Shown here piece by piece: positions 12,352 through 20,247 of a stretch of 27,083 nt of DNA (position 1 is the stretch's first letter; every line of letters starts with the position of its first letter). The notes under the pieces were generated by a model. That model did no database searches. It saw nothing but the letters and a program-made list of their open reading frames with translations, and was not told the origin of the DNA. The position numbers were made by a program, and so were the translations under genes. The stretch is from Neisseria shayeganii 871 (GTDB taxonomy: Bacteria; Pseudomonadota; Gammaproteobacteria; Burkholderiales; Neisseriaceae), in the NCBI RefSeq assembly GCF_000226875.1, contig NZ_JH164926.1, positions 241,340-268,422 on the forward strand, given 5' to 3'.

Positions 12352-14334
12352 TTAAATATCCACCCGCGCCGTATCGCCCTCGGCCTCCATCCACGCGCGG
12401 CGGCTGGCGGCTTCGCCTTTGCCCATCAGTTTGACGAAGATGCTGTGGGTGTGTTCGTGCGCCGTTTCGGGAATCTGCACCTGCAACAGGCGGCGGGTGT
12501 CGGGGTGCATGGTGGTGTCTTTGAGCTGGTCGGGGTTCATCTCGCCCAAGCCTTTGAAGCGGCTGATGGAATAGGCGGTTTCTTTCACGCCTTCTTTTTG
12601 CAGCCGCTCCAAAATGCCGTCCAACTCGCCCTGATCGAGCGCGTAGAATTTGCGCGCGGGTTTGCTTTTGCCTTGCGCGTTGACATCCACGCGGAACAGC
12701 GGCGGTTGGGCTACATAAATATGGCCGTCTGAAACCAGTTTGGGGAAGTGGCGGTAAAACAGGGTGAGCAGCAGCACTTGGATGTGCGAGCCGTCCACGT
12801 CGGCATCGGAGAGGATGGCGATTTTGCCGTAACGCAGGCCGCTTAAATCGGGGTTGTCGTTCGCGCCGTGCGGGTCGACACCGATGGCAACGGCGATGTC
12901 GTGGATTTCGGCATTGCCGAACAGTTGGTCTTGATGCACTTCAAAGCTGTTCAGCACTTTGCCGCGCAGGGGCAAAATGGCTTGGGTGGCTTTGTCGCGC
13001 GCGAGTTTGGCCGAACCGCCCGCCGAGTCGCCCTCTACTAAGAAGAGTTCGTTTTCGCGGATGTCTTCGCTTTCGCAATCGGTGAGCTTGCCGGGCAGCA
13101 CGGCCACGCCGCTGCCTTTTTTCTTCTCGATTTTTTTCACCGAACGCATCCGCGCCTGCGCCTGCTTGATGGCGAGTTCGGCAATTTTTTTACCGGCTTC
13201 GACGTTTTGGTTGAGCCACAATTCCAGCGGGTCGCCCGACACGGCGGCGACGAGCTTGAGCGCGTCGCGGTTGGTGAGTTTGTCTTTGGTTTGGCCTTGG
13301 AATTGCGGGTCGAGCACGCGGGCGGATAACACGAATGCCACGCGGCCGAACACGTCGTCGCTCTGCACTTTCACGCCGCGCGGCAGCAGATTGTGGTGGT
13401 TGATGAAGTTGTTCACCGCTTGGAACACGGCTTGTTTCAAACCGGCTTCGTGCGTGCCGCCGAGCGGGGTGGGAATCAGGTTGACATAGCTTTCGCTGTT
13501 GCACGAACCTTCTTCCAGCCAAGTGAGCGCAAACGCCGCGCCTTCGCCCGCGCTGAAATCGCTGTCGTGGCCGTCTGAAAGATAGTTTTCCGAAGCGAAC
13601 ACCGGCACGGCTTCCTGCGCCTCGCTGATTAAGTCGAGCAGATAGCTTTTCAGGCCGTCGGGGTAATGCCACGTTTGGGTTTGGCTTTCAGGTAGCCCTT
13701 TCTGCGGGCGGGTGAGCGACACGGTAACGCCCGGCAGCAGCACCGCTTTGGCGCGCAACAGGCGCTCAAGCTCGGCGATGCTGTATTGCGGGCTTTCAAA
13801 ATATTTGCCGTCCGGCCACACGCGCACTTCGGTGCCGCTGTCTTTCACCGCGCATTTGCCGACTTCGGCCAACGGCTCCAACACCGCACCGCCCGCAAAC
13901 ACGATGCGGTGGATTTTGCCTTCGCGCTTCACGGTCACTTCCAGCCGTTTGGAAAGCGCGTTGGTTACCGACACGCCCACCCCGTGCAGGCCGCCTGAAA
14001 AAGCATACGCGCCGTCGCCGCTTTTCTTGTTGAACTTGCCGCCCGCATGCAGTTGCGTGAACACCAGCTCCACCACCGGCAAACCTTCCACCGGATGCAG
14101 CCCCACCGGAATGCCACGCCCGTTGTCGCGCACGGAAAGCGAGCCGTCTTCATGGATTTCCACTTTGATTTCATCGGCAAAACCGCCGAGCGCTTCGTCG
14201 GCGGCGTTGTCGATCACCTCTTGGCAGATGTGGGTGGGGCTGTCGGTGCGGGTGTACATGCCTGGCCGTTCTTTTACCGGCTCCAAGCCTTTGAGGACGG
14301 TGATGCTGGATTCGCTGTATTGGGGTGTGGTCAT
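12352..14334 (-). CDS. parE: DNA topoisomerase IV subunit B
   Basis: This is the ATPase subunit of topoisomerase IV, which with ParC decatenates daughter chromosomes. The 660-residue length fits. GHKL ATPase motifs are present: Glu39 and Asn43 in CQEVIDNAADEA, DNGRGIPVG at 70-78 and GLHGVGVSVTNALS from 115. The TOPRIM domain shows LVEGDSAGGSAK (Glu434) and DADVDGSH (Asp510, 512, 514). The frame is open to a TTG at 14352, but the ATG at 14334 fits ParE. parC is not in the window. The Neisseria-dialect DUS core GCCGTCTGAA occurs at 12724-12733 and 13570-13579, both encoding SDGH; an imperfect Eikenella-dialect DUS lies at 13687. This suggests import from a Neisseria. Confidence 0.95.
   Translation of the reverse strand: MTTPQYSESSITVLKGLEPVKERPGMYTRTDSPTHICQEVIDNAADEALGGFADEIKVEIHEDGSLSVRDNGRGIPVGLHPVEGLPVVELVFTQLHAGGKFNKKSGDGAYAFSGGLHGVGVSVTNALSKRLEVTVKREGKIHRIVFAGGAVLEPLAEVGKCAVKDSGTEVRVWPDGKYFESPQYSIAELERLLRAKAVLLPGVTVSLTRPQKGLPESQTQTWHYPDGLKSYLLDLISEAQEAVPVFASENYLSDGHDSDFSAGEGAAFALTWLEEGSCNSESYVNLIPTPLGGTHEAGLKQAVFQAVNNFINHHNLLPRGVKVQSDDVFGRVAFVLSARVLDPQFQGQTKDKLTNRDALKLVAAVSGDPLELWLNQNVEAGKKIAELAIKQAQARMRSVKKIEKKKGSGVAVLPGKLTDCESEDIRENELFLVEGDSAGGSAKLARDKATQAILPLRGKVLNSFEVHQDQLFGNAEIHDIAVAIGVDPHGANDNPDLSGLRYGKIAILSDADVDGSHIQVLLLTLFYRHFPKLVSDGHIYVAQPPLFRVDVNAQGKSKPARKFYALDQGELDGILERLQKEGVKETAYSISRFKGLGEMNPDQLKDTTMHPDTRRLLQVQIPETAHEHTHSIFVKLMGKGEAASRRAWMEAEGDTARVDI
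12724..12733 (+). repeat. Neisseria-dialect DUS core inside parE (site 1)
   Basis: GCCGTCTGAA is the 10-bp core of the uptake sequence of Neisseria sensu stricto; the preceding bases are TG. It encodes part of VSDGH in parE. A second copy is at 13570-13579. No other exact copies were noticed in the window, where the Eikenella dialect dominates. Confidence 0.7.
13570..13579 (+). repeat. Neisseria-dialect DUS core inside parE (site 2)
   Basis: This is a second GCCGTCTGAA, again preceded by TG and again encoding a SDGH stretch (LSDGHDS). A near match, GCCGCCTGAA, occurs at about 13990. Confidence 0.7.
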
Positions 14335-14382
14335 GAGGGTTGATACGGTCAATTTGGTTGGCGCTTTTCAGCTGTTGGAGGA

Positions 14383-14394
14383 AGGCTACCTGAA
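14383..14394 (+). repeat. DNA uptake sequence upstream of parE
   Basis: This complete AGGCTACCTGAA lies about 50 bp before the parE start, in the gap to the SecD-like gene. It is unpaired. Confidence 0.65.
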
Positions 14395-14514
14395 AACAGA
14401 TGTTTCAATTGAAATCGGTCGCGATTCTAACATGGAGCAAAAGCGTTTCAGAATGTCTGAAAGTGCTTTCGGCTAGGCCGTTTTGGTCCTTATGAGTGAG
14501 CAATATCTCCTGAA

Positions 14515-15492
14515 TCAAGGGTGACGTTTCAATTGCCACAAAAGATGTTCCACTTGTTCTTCAAAATGAAATAAGCCGATATACAGGGTGTTTCCGCCGA
14601 CTCGGGGAATGGTGTGCCCGGTCAGGCGGTTTTCTTTATCCAATAAATAAAATGTTGTTTCGGGCAGCCGGCTCCATCTTTGGGCGGCCTCCTCTTTCAA
14701 GACGATCACCGCTTCATAATAATCAGGAGAAAGCGATTGCATTCTGCCGGTGCTGGGTCGGCGGCTGATGATCAAGCTTTCCGCGTCATCTTGGCTGAAA
14801 CGCCAAGCAGGACGCGTCCACGCTTGAATCTGTCCGGCCGCTTGCAGGGGAAAACTAGCCAGTGTGACGGTGTTGAAGTTTTCAGGTAGCCTGCCATGTT
14901 CATGCAGCAGGCGGATTTCCAAATGATTTTGAAGATGGGCCGCAAAATTTTCAGCATCTTGCAGGGTGGTTAAGCCGCTGGAGATGCGTAAACGCCCACC
15001 ATTGATTTCGGTTTGGATAATCGGTGCGCTGAACAGCAAGCCTGAGGAGTGGTCCATTAAGGCAATGCGGGAGCCGAGATGGGTACGGGTAAATTGTGCA
15101 AACGGCTCGACGGCCGTTTCTTGCAGATGAACATCTACGGCAAATTCCCTACCATCAAATTCGGGCTTCACCGAAGCAATGTCTTGCTCCGAAAAAAATA
15201 CCTGATCGCTGATATGAACCGTTTCCGTCCGGGAGGGCTGGGGCTGGGTGTCATCCGCATAGGAAAGATTTCGGATTCGGTAATGCTGCCTTTCGGCAGG
15301 AGGAATATCGTGTTCTGAAAATATCAGATGCTCGATTTGAAAACTTAATTGTTGTGCCGGAACGGTTGCGATGATTTCGGCATGTAATGGTTTGACCAGC
15401 AGCAACAGACCCGCCAGCAAATACCCTTGGTTTCTTGCCGCCCGCCATTTTTTCTTTGCGGCATAAGAACGAGCAACGGCAAAAAATTTCAT
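14515..15492 (-). CDS. Exported protein with a SecD P1-head-like domain
   Basis: This 325-residue protein has a long signal-like N-terminus: a basic region to about residue 21, then LLAGLLLLVKPLHA, with cleavage likely after Ala38. Residues about 92-190 resemble the periplasmic P1 head subdomain of SecD. The block DVHLQETAVEPFAQFTRTHL then GSRIALMD, SAPIIQTEINGGRLRISSG and LQDAENFAAHL follows the SecD order. No SecD transmembrane bundle is present, so it is a free-standing periplasmic relative, not SecD itself. Its role is unknown. No strong ribosome binding site precedes the ATG at 15492. A complete DUS lies inside the gene at 14881-14892. It lies upstream of parE on the same strand. Confidence 0.7.
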   Translation of the reverse strand: MKFFAVARSYAAKKKWRAARNQGYLLAGLLLLVKPLHAEIIATVPAQQLSFQIEHLIFSEHDIPPAERQHYRIRNLSYADDTQPQPSRTETVHISDQVFFSEQDIASVKPEFDGREFAVDVHLQETAVEPFAQFTRTHLGSRIALMDHSSGLLFSAPIIQTEINGGRLRISSGLTTLQDAENFAAHLQNHLEIRLLHEHGRLPENFNTVTLASFPLQAAGQIQAWTRPAWRFSQDDAESLIISRRPSTGRMQSLSPDYYEAVIVLKEEAAQRWSRLPETTFYLLDKENRLTGHTIPRVGGNTLYIGLFHFEEQVEHLLWQLKRHP

Positions 15493-15590
15493 AGGACGCT
15501 TTCGGAAAAGACGGATGAGGGTAGATGTCTAAATTGAAATCGGGCGGGATTCTAACACGATTCAAATCCGCCCTCAGACTACCTGAAAAC

Positions 15591-15621
15591 AAAAAACGCT
15601 TTCAGGTAGCCTGAAAGCGTT
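15591..15621 (-). terminator. DUS-containing intrinsic terminator behind the GST gene
   Basis: AACGCTTTCAGG and CCTGAAAGCGTT (15595-15606, 15610-15621) form a perfect 12-bp stem with a 3-nt loop. On the minus strand it is followed by six T residues (15591-15596, partly in the stem). It stands 24 bp after the stop codon of the glutathione S-transferase gene. One arm and the loop contain a complete TTCAGGTAGCCT uptake sequence. A second imperfect DUS (AGACTACCTGAA) lies just beyond. Confidence 0.85.
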
Positions 15622-15644
15622 GTCAGGGTTAGGGCTGCCGATGC

Positions 15645-16226
15645 TCAACAGACAGCGGCGGGGCGGGCGCGGTGAAGGGCGATATAGCGGGTGAATACGG
15701 GATCGGCGGGCAGGACGCCGGTGCCGTTGAGCATCCAATCCAAGAGGCCGGTGCAATACAGGTCGAGCGCGCTGAAGTGGTGGCCGACCATATGGTCGCG
15801 GCCGTTAAGATGATCACGCAAGGTGTGGACGGCGGTGTCGAAGTCGCCGTAGCCGATGGCGCGGCGGAGATTGGCATCGTTTTCCAAGCCGCGCATTTTG
15901 TCCACGCCGGCATACTCGAGATGGATGAGGAAAAACAGCCAGCGGTAATACTGGCCGCGCGCTTCGCTGCCGGCGGCGGGAATCAGCTTTTTGTCGGGAA
16001 ACTGTTCGGCCAAATAGCTAAGAATGGCGGCAGTTTCGGTGAGCACTGCACCTTTGTGCTTCAGGGCGGGCACTTTGCCCATGGGGTTGACGGCAAGATA
16101 ATCGGCGGATTGGACACTGTCGTAAGACAACACCACGGTATCGTAATCGGCGCCGCATTCCTCAAGCATCCACAAAACTGCGCTGCCGCGCGACGGGGTG
16201 ATGGTGTAAAGGACGAGGTCTTTCAT
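15645..16226 (-). CDS. Glutathione S-transferase family protein
   Basis: This 193-residue protein has the two-domain GST layout. Residues 1-76 form the thioredoxin-like glutathione-binding domain, with LYTITPSRGSAVLWMLEE at the N-terminus (Ser12 and Ser15 are near the usual catalytic position), NPMGKVPALK around the cis-proline, and ETAAILSYLAEQF with the glutathione-contacting Glu-Thr/Ser site. Residues 85-190 form the helical domain. The ATG at 16226 with GGAG upstream is preferred over an in-frame start at 16238. The gene is probably monocistronic: it ends at a DUS hairpin terminator and its upstream side is closed by a MITE-like element. Substrates cannot be predicted. Confidence 0.88.
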   Translation of the reverse strand: MKDLVLYTITPSRGSAVLWMLEECGADYDTVVLSYDSVQSADYLAVNPMGKVPALKHKGAVLTETAAILSYLAEQFPDKKLIPAAGSEARGQYYRWLFFLIHLEYAGVDKMRGLENDANLRRAIGYGDFDTAVHTLRDHLNGRDHMVGHHFSALDLYCTGLLDWMLNGTGVLPADPVFTRYIALHRARPAAVC

Positions 16227-16307
16227 GTTTTTCTCCAAACGGTGAATCGGTAGGGAGAGTGTACGCGCGGGCGGTGTCAGTTTCTGTCAGCAGGTTTTCA
16301 GGTAGCC

Positions 16308-16493
16308 TGAGACCTTTGCAATCCCCCCATCTGCGGCGCATTTCTGCGTTGTGCGTTTATGCCCTATGGGTACTGCTCGCTCGCTTGCCTATCTTCATGA
16401 TATGTCTGTCCCACAGGGATTCCTGACGTTCACGCTCGCTGCGCTGCTGCGCCTTGAACTGCATCCACATCTGGGGGTTTTGCAAAGGTCTCA
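16308..16493 (+). repeat. MITE-like element, copy 5 (orientation A), inserted at a DUS
   Basis: This 186-bp copy is complete, with ends TGAGACCTTTGCAA and TTTTGCAAAGGTCTCA. Its left boundary falls at the last base of a complete DUS (16297-16308), the same junction as copy 2. Right-flank bases are TCC against GCC on the left, so the target duplication is imperfect. It lies between the divergently placed upstream side of the GST gene and the 3' end of the WYL regulator. Confidence 0.85.
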
Positions 16494-16535
16494 TCCTGAT
16501 GGCCTGTGCTGCAATCAGTCGGGAGAGCGTTTACG

Positions 16536-17240
16536 CTAAAAGCCGAAAGGCGCAAGGTCGATGTCTTCCTGCCGCCGCCATTCCTGCAGCAAGAGCATGC
16601 GCGGGGTGGGATAGAGCGTGCCGATGACGGGATTGGCGATGCGGTCGGGGCGGAAATGGCGGAAATCCTGCCGCAATTCGCACCAGGCCGATACCAGCCG
16701 GGTGCTGTCGAAATAGCCGACGGAAAACGGCCATGCGGTGCGGCGGCTCGGGCGGCCTTGGGCATCGGTGTAGTCGAATTCGAGTTTGCGGTTGCCGCGG
16801 ATGGCGGCGCGCACGGTGTTGAGAACATGCTGCTCGTGTTCGCTGTATTCCGTATGGGCGCTGACGGGAAACAGGGCCTGGCTGTCCAACACATGCGCCA
16901 TGTTTTCGGGCAGCACGGATTGGACTTTCGCCAATACGGATTGGGCATCCTGCGCCAGTGTGTGGTCGGTATAAGCCAGCACCCAGCGCATGCCGAGCAC
17001 CAGTGCTTCGATTTCGTTTTCGTTAAAGGCAAGCGGCGGCAGCAGAAAATCTTTGTGCAACACAAAACCCACACCCGCCTCGCCGCGGATGTCGGCGCCT
17101 TGGCGGCACAGGGTGCCGATGTCGCGATAGACGGTGCGCACGCTCACGCCAAGCGTGTGCGCCAGTGTTTCGGCGGTAACGGGAAGACGGTGGTTGCGCA
17201 GCAGTTGCAGCAAGTTGAGCAGGCGTTCGGAGCGGGTCAT
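16536..17240 (-). CDS. WYL-domain (YafY-type) transcriptional regulator
   Basis: This 234-residue protein has an N-terminal helix-turn-helix at about 20-50 (VTAETLAHTLGVSVRTVYRD). A middle helical region follows, then a WYL-type domain from about 135 to 205 (IRGNRKLEFDYTDAQG, then YFDSTRLVSAWCELRQDFRH and FRPDRI). WYL regulators sense ligands or nucleic acid ends and control stress or defence genes in many bacteria. No defence genes are adjacent here. It is 42 bp downstream of trpS on the same strand, but a strong terminator separates them, so it probably has its own promoter within or close to that hairpin. Confidence 0.87.
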   Translation of the reverse strand: MTRSERLLNLLQLLRNHRLPVTAETLAHTLGVSVRTVYRDIGTLCRQGADIRGEAGVGFVLHKDFLLPPLAFNENEIEALVLGMRWVLAYTDHTLAQDAQSVLAKVQSVLPENMAHVLDSQALFPVSAHTEYSEHEQHVLNTVRAAIRGNRKLEFDYTDAQGRPSRRTAWPFSVGYFDSTRLVSAWCELRQDFRHFRPDRIANPVIGTLYPTPRMLLLQEWRRQEDIDLAPFGF

Positions 17241-17243
17241 GGC

Positions 17244-17277
17244 AAAAAAAAGCGGCGGGCTACCTGAAAGCCCGCCG
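17244..17277 (-). terminator. Intrinsic terminator behind trpS, loop formed by a near-DUS
   Basis: CGGCGGGCT and AGCCCGCCG (17253-17261, 17269-17277) form a 9-bp GC-rich stem around ACCTGAA. On the minus strand it is followed by a run of eight T residues (17244-17251, interrupted only by the start of the stem). It begins 6 bp after the trpS stop codon. Stem and loop contain GGGCTACCTGAA, an uptake sequence with one mismatch. Confidence 0.85.
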
Positions 17278-17282
17278 GCGTG

Positions 17283-18293
17283 TTATGTCAAGGCGCGGAT
17301 GCCGACGGCGGCGCGCACTTTGTCCAGCAGCGGACGGGCCTCGCGGCGGGCTTTGGCCGCACCGGCCTGCAGAATCTCTTCGATGCGGTCGGGGCGGGCG
17401 GTCAGCTCCTGATAGCGCTCGCGCGGCTCGGCCAGCTCTTGGTTGATTTTGGCGGCCAGCATTTTTTTGGCTTCGCCCCACGCCAGGCCCTCGGCCAGCA
17501 TTTGGGTGAAGGCGGCGCTTTCTTCGGCGCTGGCGAAGGCTTGGTAAATCTCGAACAGCGGGCTTTCGCCGGGAAATTTGGCTTCGCCGGGCTCTTTGAG
17601 GTTGGTGATGATTTTGTTCACCGATTTCTGGGTTTTCTTGTCGTTTTCCCACAGCGGGATGGTGTTGCCGTAGCTTTTGCTCATTTTGCGGCCGTCTAGG
17701 CCGACCAGGGTTTCCACCTGATCGTCGATTTTCGCTTCGGGCAGGGTGAACAGCTCTTCAAAGCGGTGGTTGAAACGGCCGGCGATGTCGCGGGCCATTT
17801 CGACGTGCTGGATTTGGTCGCGGCCCACGGGCACGTCGTGGGCGTTGAACATGAGGATGTCGGCCGTCATCAGAATGGGGTAGCTGTAGAGGCCCATTTC
17901 GATTTGGTGGTCTTGGTCTTCCTGGCCTTTGTCGAGGTTGTCCTGCACGGCGGCTTTGTAGGCGTGGGCGCGGTTCATCAGGCCTTTGGCGGTGATGCAG
18001 GTGAGGATCCAGTTGAGCTCCAGAATTTCAGGGATGTCGCTTTGGCGGTAGAAGGTGGTGCGCTCGGGGTCGAGGCCGCAGGCGAGCCAGGTGGCGGCCA
18101 CGGCTTGGGTGGATTCGTGAATCAGGGCCGGGTCGTGGCATTTGATGATGCCGTGGTAGTCGGCCAGAAACAGGAAGGATTCGGTGTCGTCGCTTCGGCT
18201 GGCGCGGATGGCGGGGCGGATGGCGCCGACGTAGTTGCCCAAGTGGGGGATGCCGGTGGTGGTAACGCCGGTGAGAACGCGTTTGGTGCTCAT
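17283..18293 (-). CDS. trpS: Tryptophanyl-tRNA synthetase
   Basis: This class I synthetase charges tRNA-Trp. The 336-residue length is normal for bacterial TrpRS. The HIGH-equivalent motif is TGIPHLGNYVGA at 13-24, and the KMSKS loop is GRKMSKSYGN at 201-210. The MTADILMFNAHDVPVGRDQIQH block between them is the tryptophan/ATP site region. The frame is open to 18314, but the ATG at 18293 (MSTKRVLTG) leads directly into the Rossmann fold. The gene ends at a strong terminator. Upstream, an uptake-sequence palindrome separates it from the PTS-like gene. Confidence 0.96.
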   Translation of the reverse strand: MSTKRVLTGVTTTGIPHLGNYVGAIRPAIRASRSDDTESFLFLADYHGIIKCHDPALIHESTQAVAATWLACGLDPERTTFYRQSDIPEILELNWILTCITAKGLMNRAHAYKAAVQDNLDKGQEDQDHQIEMGLYSYPILMTADILMFNAHDVPVGRDQIQHVEMARDIAGRFNHRFEELFTLPEAKIDDQVETLVGLDGRKMSKSYGNTIPLWENDKKTQKSVNKIITNLKEPGEAKFPGESPLFEIYQAFASAEESAAFTQMLAEGLAWGEAKKMLAAKINQELAEPRERYQELTARPDRIEEILQAGAAKARREARPLLDKVRAAVGIRALT

Positions 18294-18331
18294 AAAGTCT
18301 TTCGGAATAAGCAAAATGGAAGGCCAACGGT

Positions 18332-18359
18332 TTTCAGGTAGCCTACAGGCTACCTGAAA
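18332..18359. terminator. Head-to-head DUS palindrome between the EIIC gene and trpS
   Basis: TTTCAGGTAGCCT and AGGCTACCTGAAA (18332-18344, 18347-18359) are two perfect uptake sequences separated by 2 bp, able to form a 13-bp hairpin. It lies 105 bp after the EIIC-like stop codon and 39 bp before the trpS start. It may terminate the former, but no long T-tract follows. Confidence 0.6.
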
Positions 18360-18464
18360 CGGGGCGGTATTATAACGGAGAATAAGGCTTTAAGGCGTGT
18401 TGTCGCAAAGCTTGCGTGGCGGTTTCGAGCGCTGATACCGCCGCAGCGCTTGCTGACGGCGCGC

Positions 18465-19478
18465 CTAAACATCGAGTTTCAAATCGCCGTCTTTGATCCA
18501 GCCTTTTTTGCGCATCGGCCAAGCGATGGCGAGCGTGAGCAGGGCGGGCAGCACGAAGTGCAGCAGCACGATGCCGGCCCACACCAGAGGCGCATGGCCC
18601 ATGGCGTTGAGGGTGCCGACCTGGCCCACCAAGCCGCTGGTGCCCATGCCGGCGCCGGAGGGAATATTGGCCATTTGGAAGCCTAAAGTGGCCAGCGGGG
18701 CCAACAGGGCGCCGGCCAGGGTGGGCGGAATCCAGATTTTCGGGTTTTTCATGATATTGGGCATCTGCAGCATACTGGTGCCCAAACCTTGGCTGAGCAG
18801 GCCGGCCCAACGGTTTTCTTTAAAGCCCATCACGGCAAAGCCCACCATCTGCGCACAGCAGCCCACGGTGGCGGCGCCGGCGGCCAGTCCGCTGAGCGAG
18901 AGCGAAATGGCGATTGCGGCGCTGGAAATCGGCAGGGTGAGAATCAGCCCCATCAAAACGGCCACCACAATGCTCATCAAAAACGGCTGCAACTCCACCG
19001 CCCACATAATCAGGGCGCCGGTTTGCGTCATCAGTGCGGAAACGGCGGGGCCGACAAATTGGGCAACGGCGATGCCGGCCAGCAGGGTAACGGCTGGGGT
19101 GACGATGATGTCTATCGGCGTGGTTTTGCTGAGCAGTTTGCCGGCTTCCGCTCCGGCGGCAGCGGCCAAAAAACAGCCCACCGGCCCGCCCAAAGCGGCA
19201 CCGGCGGTGCCGGTGGCCACGCTGGCGAGCAAAACCAGCGGCGGGGCTTTCAGGGCATAAGCCACACCGGCCCCGATGGCCGCGCCCATCGCCCCCTGCG
19301 CCTGGGTGCCGACTTCCACCAGCCAAGGCAGCCCGGCCCAGCCGCCGACGGTTTTTAAAATCAACCCCACAATCAGGGAGCTGAACAAGCCCAGCGCCAT
19401 GAAATTTAAGGCGTCCACGCCGTAGCGGCGCAAGCTGAATTCGATATTGCGGGCAGCCAAAAAGGCTTTTACACTCAT
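18465..19478 (-). CDS. PTS EIIC-like membrane protein (PTS_EIIC_2 family)
   Basis: This 337-residue polytopic inner-membrane protein has about eight to ten hydrophobic segments rich in Ala, Gly and Leu. It resembles the EIIC_2 group of sugar-phosphotransferase permeases, with landmark stretches GLFSSLIVGLILKTVGGW, VTPAVTLLAGIAVAQFVGP and GTSMLQMPNIMKNPKIWIPP. No EIIA or EIIB partner is nearby, so its coupling to the phosphotransferase system is uncertain. The frame is open to 19700, but the ATG at 19478 (MSVKAFLAARN) has a GGAGAAAGG ribosome binding site. It is divergent from the GNAT gene across a DUS hairpin. Confidence 0.8.
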   Translation of the reverse strand: MSVKAFLAARNIEFSLRRYGVDALNFMALGLFSSLIVGLILKTVGGWAGLPWLVEVGTQAQGAMGAAIGAGVAYALKAPPLVLLASVATGTAGAALGGPVGCFLAAAAGAEAGKLLSKTTPIDIIVTPAVTLLAGIAVAQFVGPAVSALMTQTGALIMWAVELQPFLMSIVVAVLMGLILTLPISSAAIAISLSLSGLAAGAATVGCCAQMVGFAVMGFKENRWAGLLSQGLGTSMLQMPNIMKNPKIWIPPTLAGALLAPLATLGFQMANIPSGAGMGTSGLVGQVGTLNAMGHAPLVWAGIVLLHFVLPALLTLAIAWPMRKKGWIKDGDLKLDV

Positions 19479-19521
19479 GATTCGCCTTTCTCCGGCCGAG
19501 CCGGACAGGATTCCATACCAT

Positions 19522-19570
19522 CGGGCTACCTGAAACGGCGGCAGCATGATGCCGCTTTTCAGGTAGCCCG
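19522..19570. repeat. Extended hairpin with two near-DUS arms between divergent genes
   Basis: CGGGCTACCTGAAA and TTTCAGGTAGCCCG (19522-19535, 19557-19570) enclose an inner inverted repeat GCGGCA/TGCCGC. The whole 49-bp segment can therefore fold as one long hairpin with small mismatches. Each arm carries an 11-of-12 uptake sequence. It lies upstream of both flanking genes, so it is not a terminator for either. Confidence 0.65.
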
Positions 19571-19589
19571 CACAAAAACGGAGACAACC

Positions 19590-20045
19590 ATGACAGGTTT
19601 GGTCTATACCGCCATCGATAACGAACAGGATTTGATGGCGGCCGAAAACCAGATACGGGAATTTTTCCCGATCCATCAAAATTTCCGGCCGCATTTTCAA
19701 ACCTTCGACAGCTATTTCGAGCAGATGCAGCGCGTGATTGCCGATCGCGCCCGCCTGCTCTTGGTGCGTGATGCAGGCGGCCTCCCCGTCGGCTTGGCAC
19801 TATACCGCATGCATCACAATACCTACCAGCACAAACTGTTTTTTCTTGAAGACTTGGTGGTGGCGGAAAACCGCCGCGGCGAACAAATCGGCGCGCAGAT
19901 TCTGCGCTATTGCGAAGATTTGGCCCGCCAACACGGCTGCCGCCATGTGTCTTTGGATTCCGGCACGTTCCGTACGCGGGCACACAAGTTTTATTATGTC
20001 CACGGTTATGTGGCGGACTGTTTCCATTTCTCCAAAGCCGTGTAA
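19590..20045 (+). CDS. GNAT family N-acetyltransferase
   Basis: This 151-residue protein has the GNAT fold order. An N-terminal helix pair is followed by strands LLLVRD and GLALYRMH. The acetyl-CoA binding strand-loop follows at about 86-103 (FLEDLVVAENRRGEQIGAQIL), with Arg-Arg-Gly-x-x-Ile-Gly as the pyrophosphate-binding motif. The C-terminal block HVSLDSGTFRTRAHKFYYVHGY contains the usual Tyr near the catalytic site. The ATG at 19590 has GGAGA 7-11 nt upstream. The acceptor substrate is unknown. Confidence 0.9.
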   Translation: MTGLVYTAIDNEQDLMAAENQIREFFPIHQNFRPHFQTFDSYFEQMQRVIADRARLLLVRDAGGLPVGLALYRMHHNTYQHKLFFLEDLVVAENRRGEQIGAQILRYCEDLARQHGCRHVSLDSGTFRTRAHKFYYVHGYVADCFHFSKAV

Positions 20046-20247
20046 GCGTGTGTTCGCCCCGGCAGGCGGAAAAGCAAACATTTGACGGCGCAGATGCAAA
20101 CTACCGGCCGCTTGTGTTGCCAGCGGCGGAAGAAAATCCGCCACTTTGCTCAAAAACTGGCAAATTGCGTAGAATTTGTTTACACTTGCCGCCCAGGTCT
20201 TCTGCAATGGGCCCGTCCTTAATCCAATACCTTATCCCAACACCATC

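Noticed and set aside
14990..15330. Complete SecD gene
   Set aside because: There is no transmembrane bundle and no SecF neighbour; only the head-like domain is present.
18820..19983. Long minus-strand open frame (387 codons) overlapping the EIIC-like and GNAT genes
   Set aside because: It is an antisense or out-of-frame shadow produced by GC-rich codon usage; its translation is Arg/Gly/Pro-rich without domains, while the overlapping genes have clear family motifs and ribosome binding sites.
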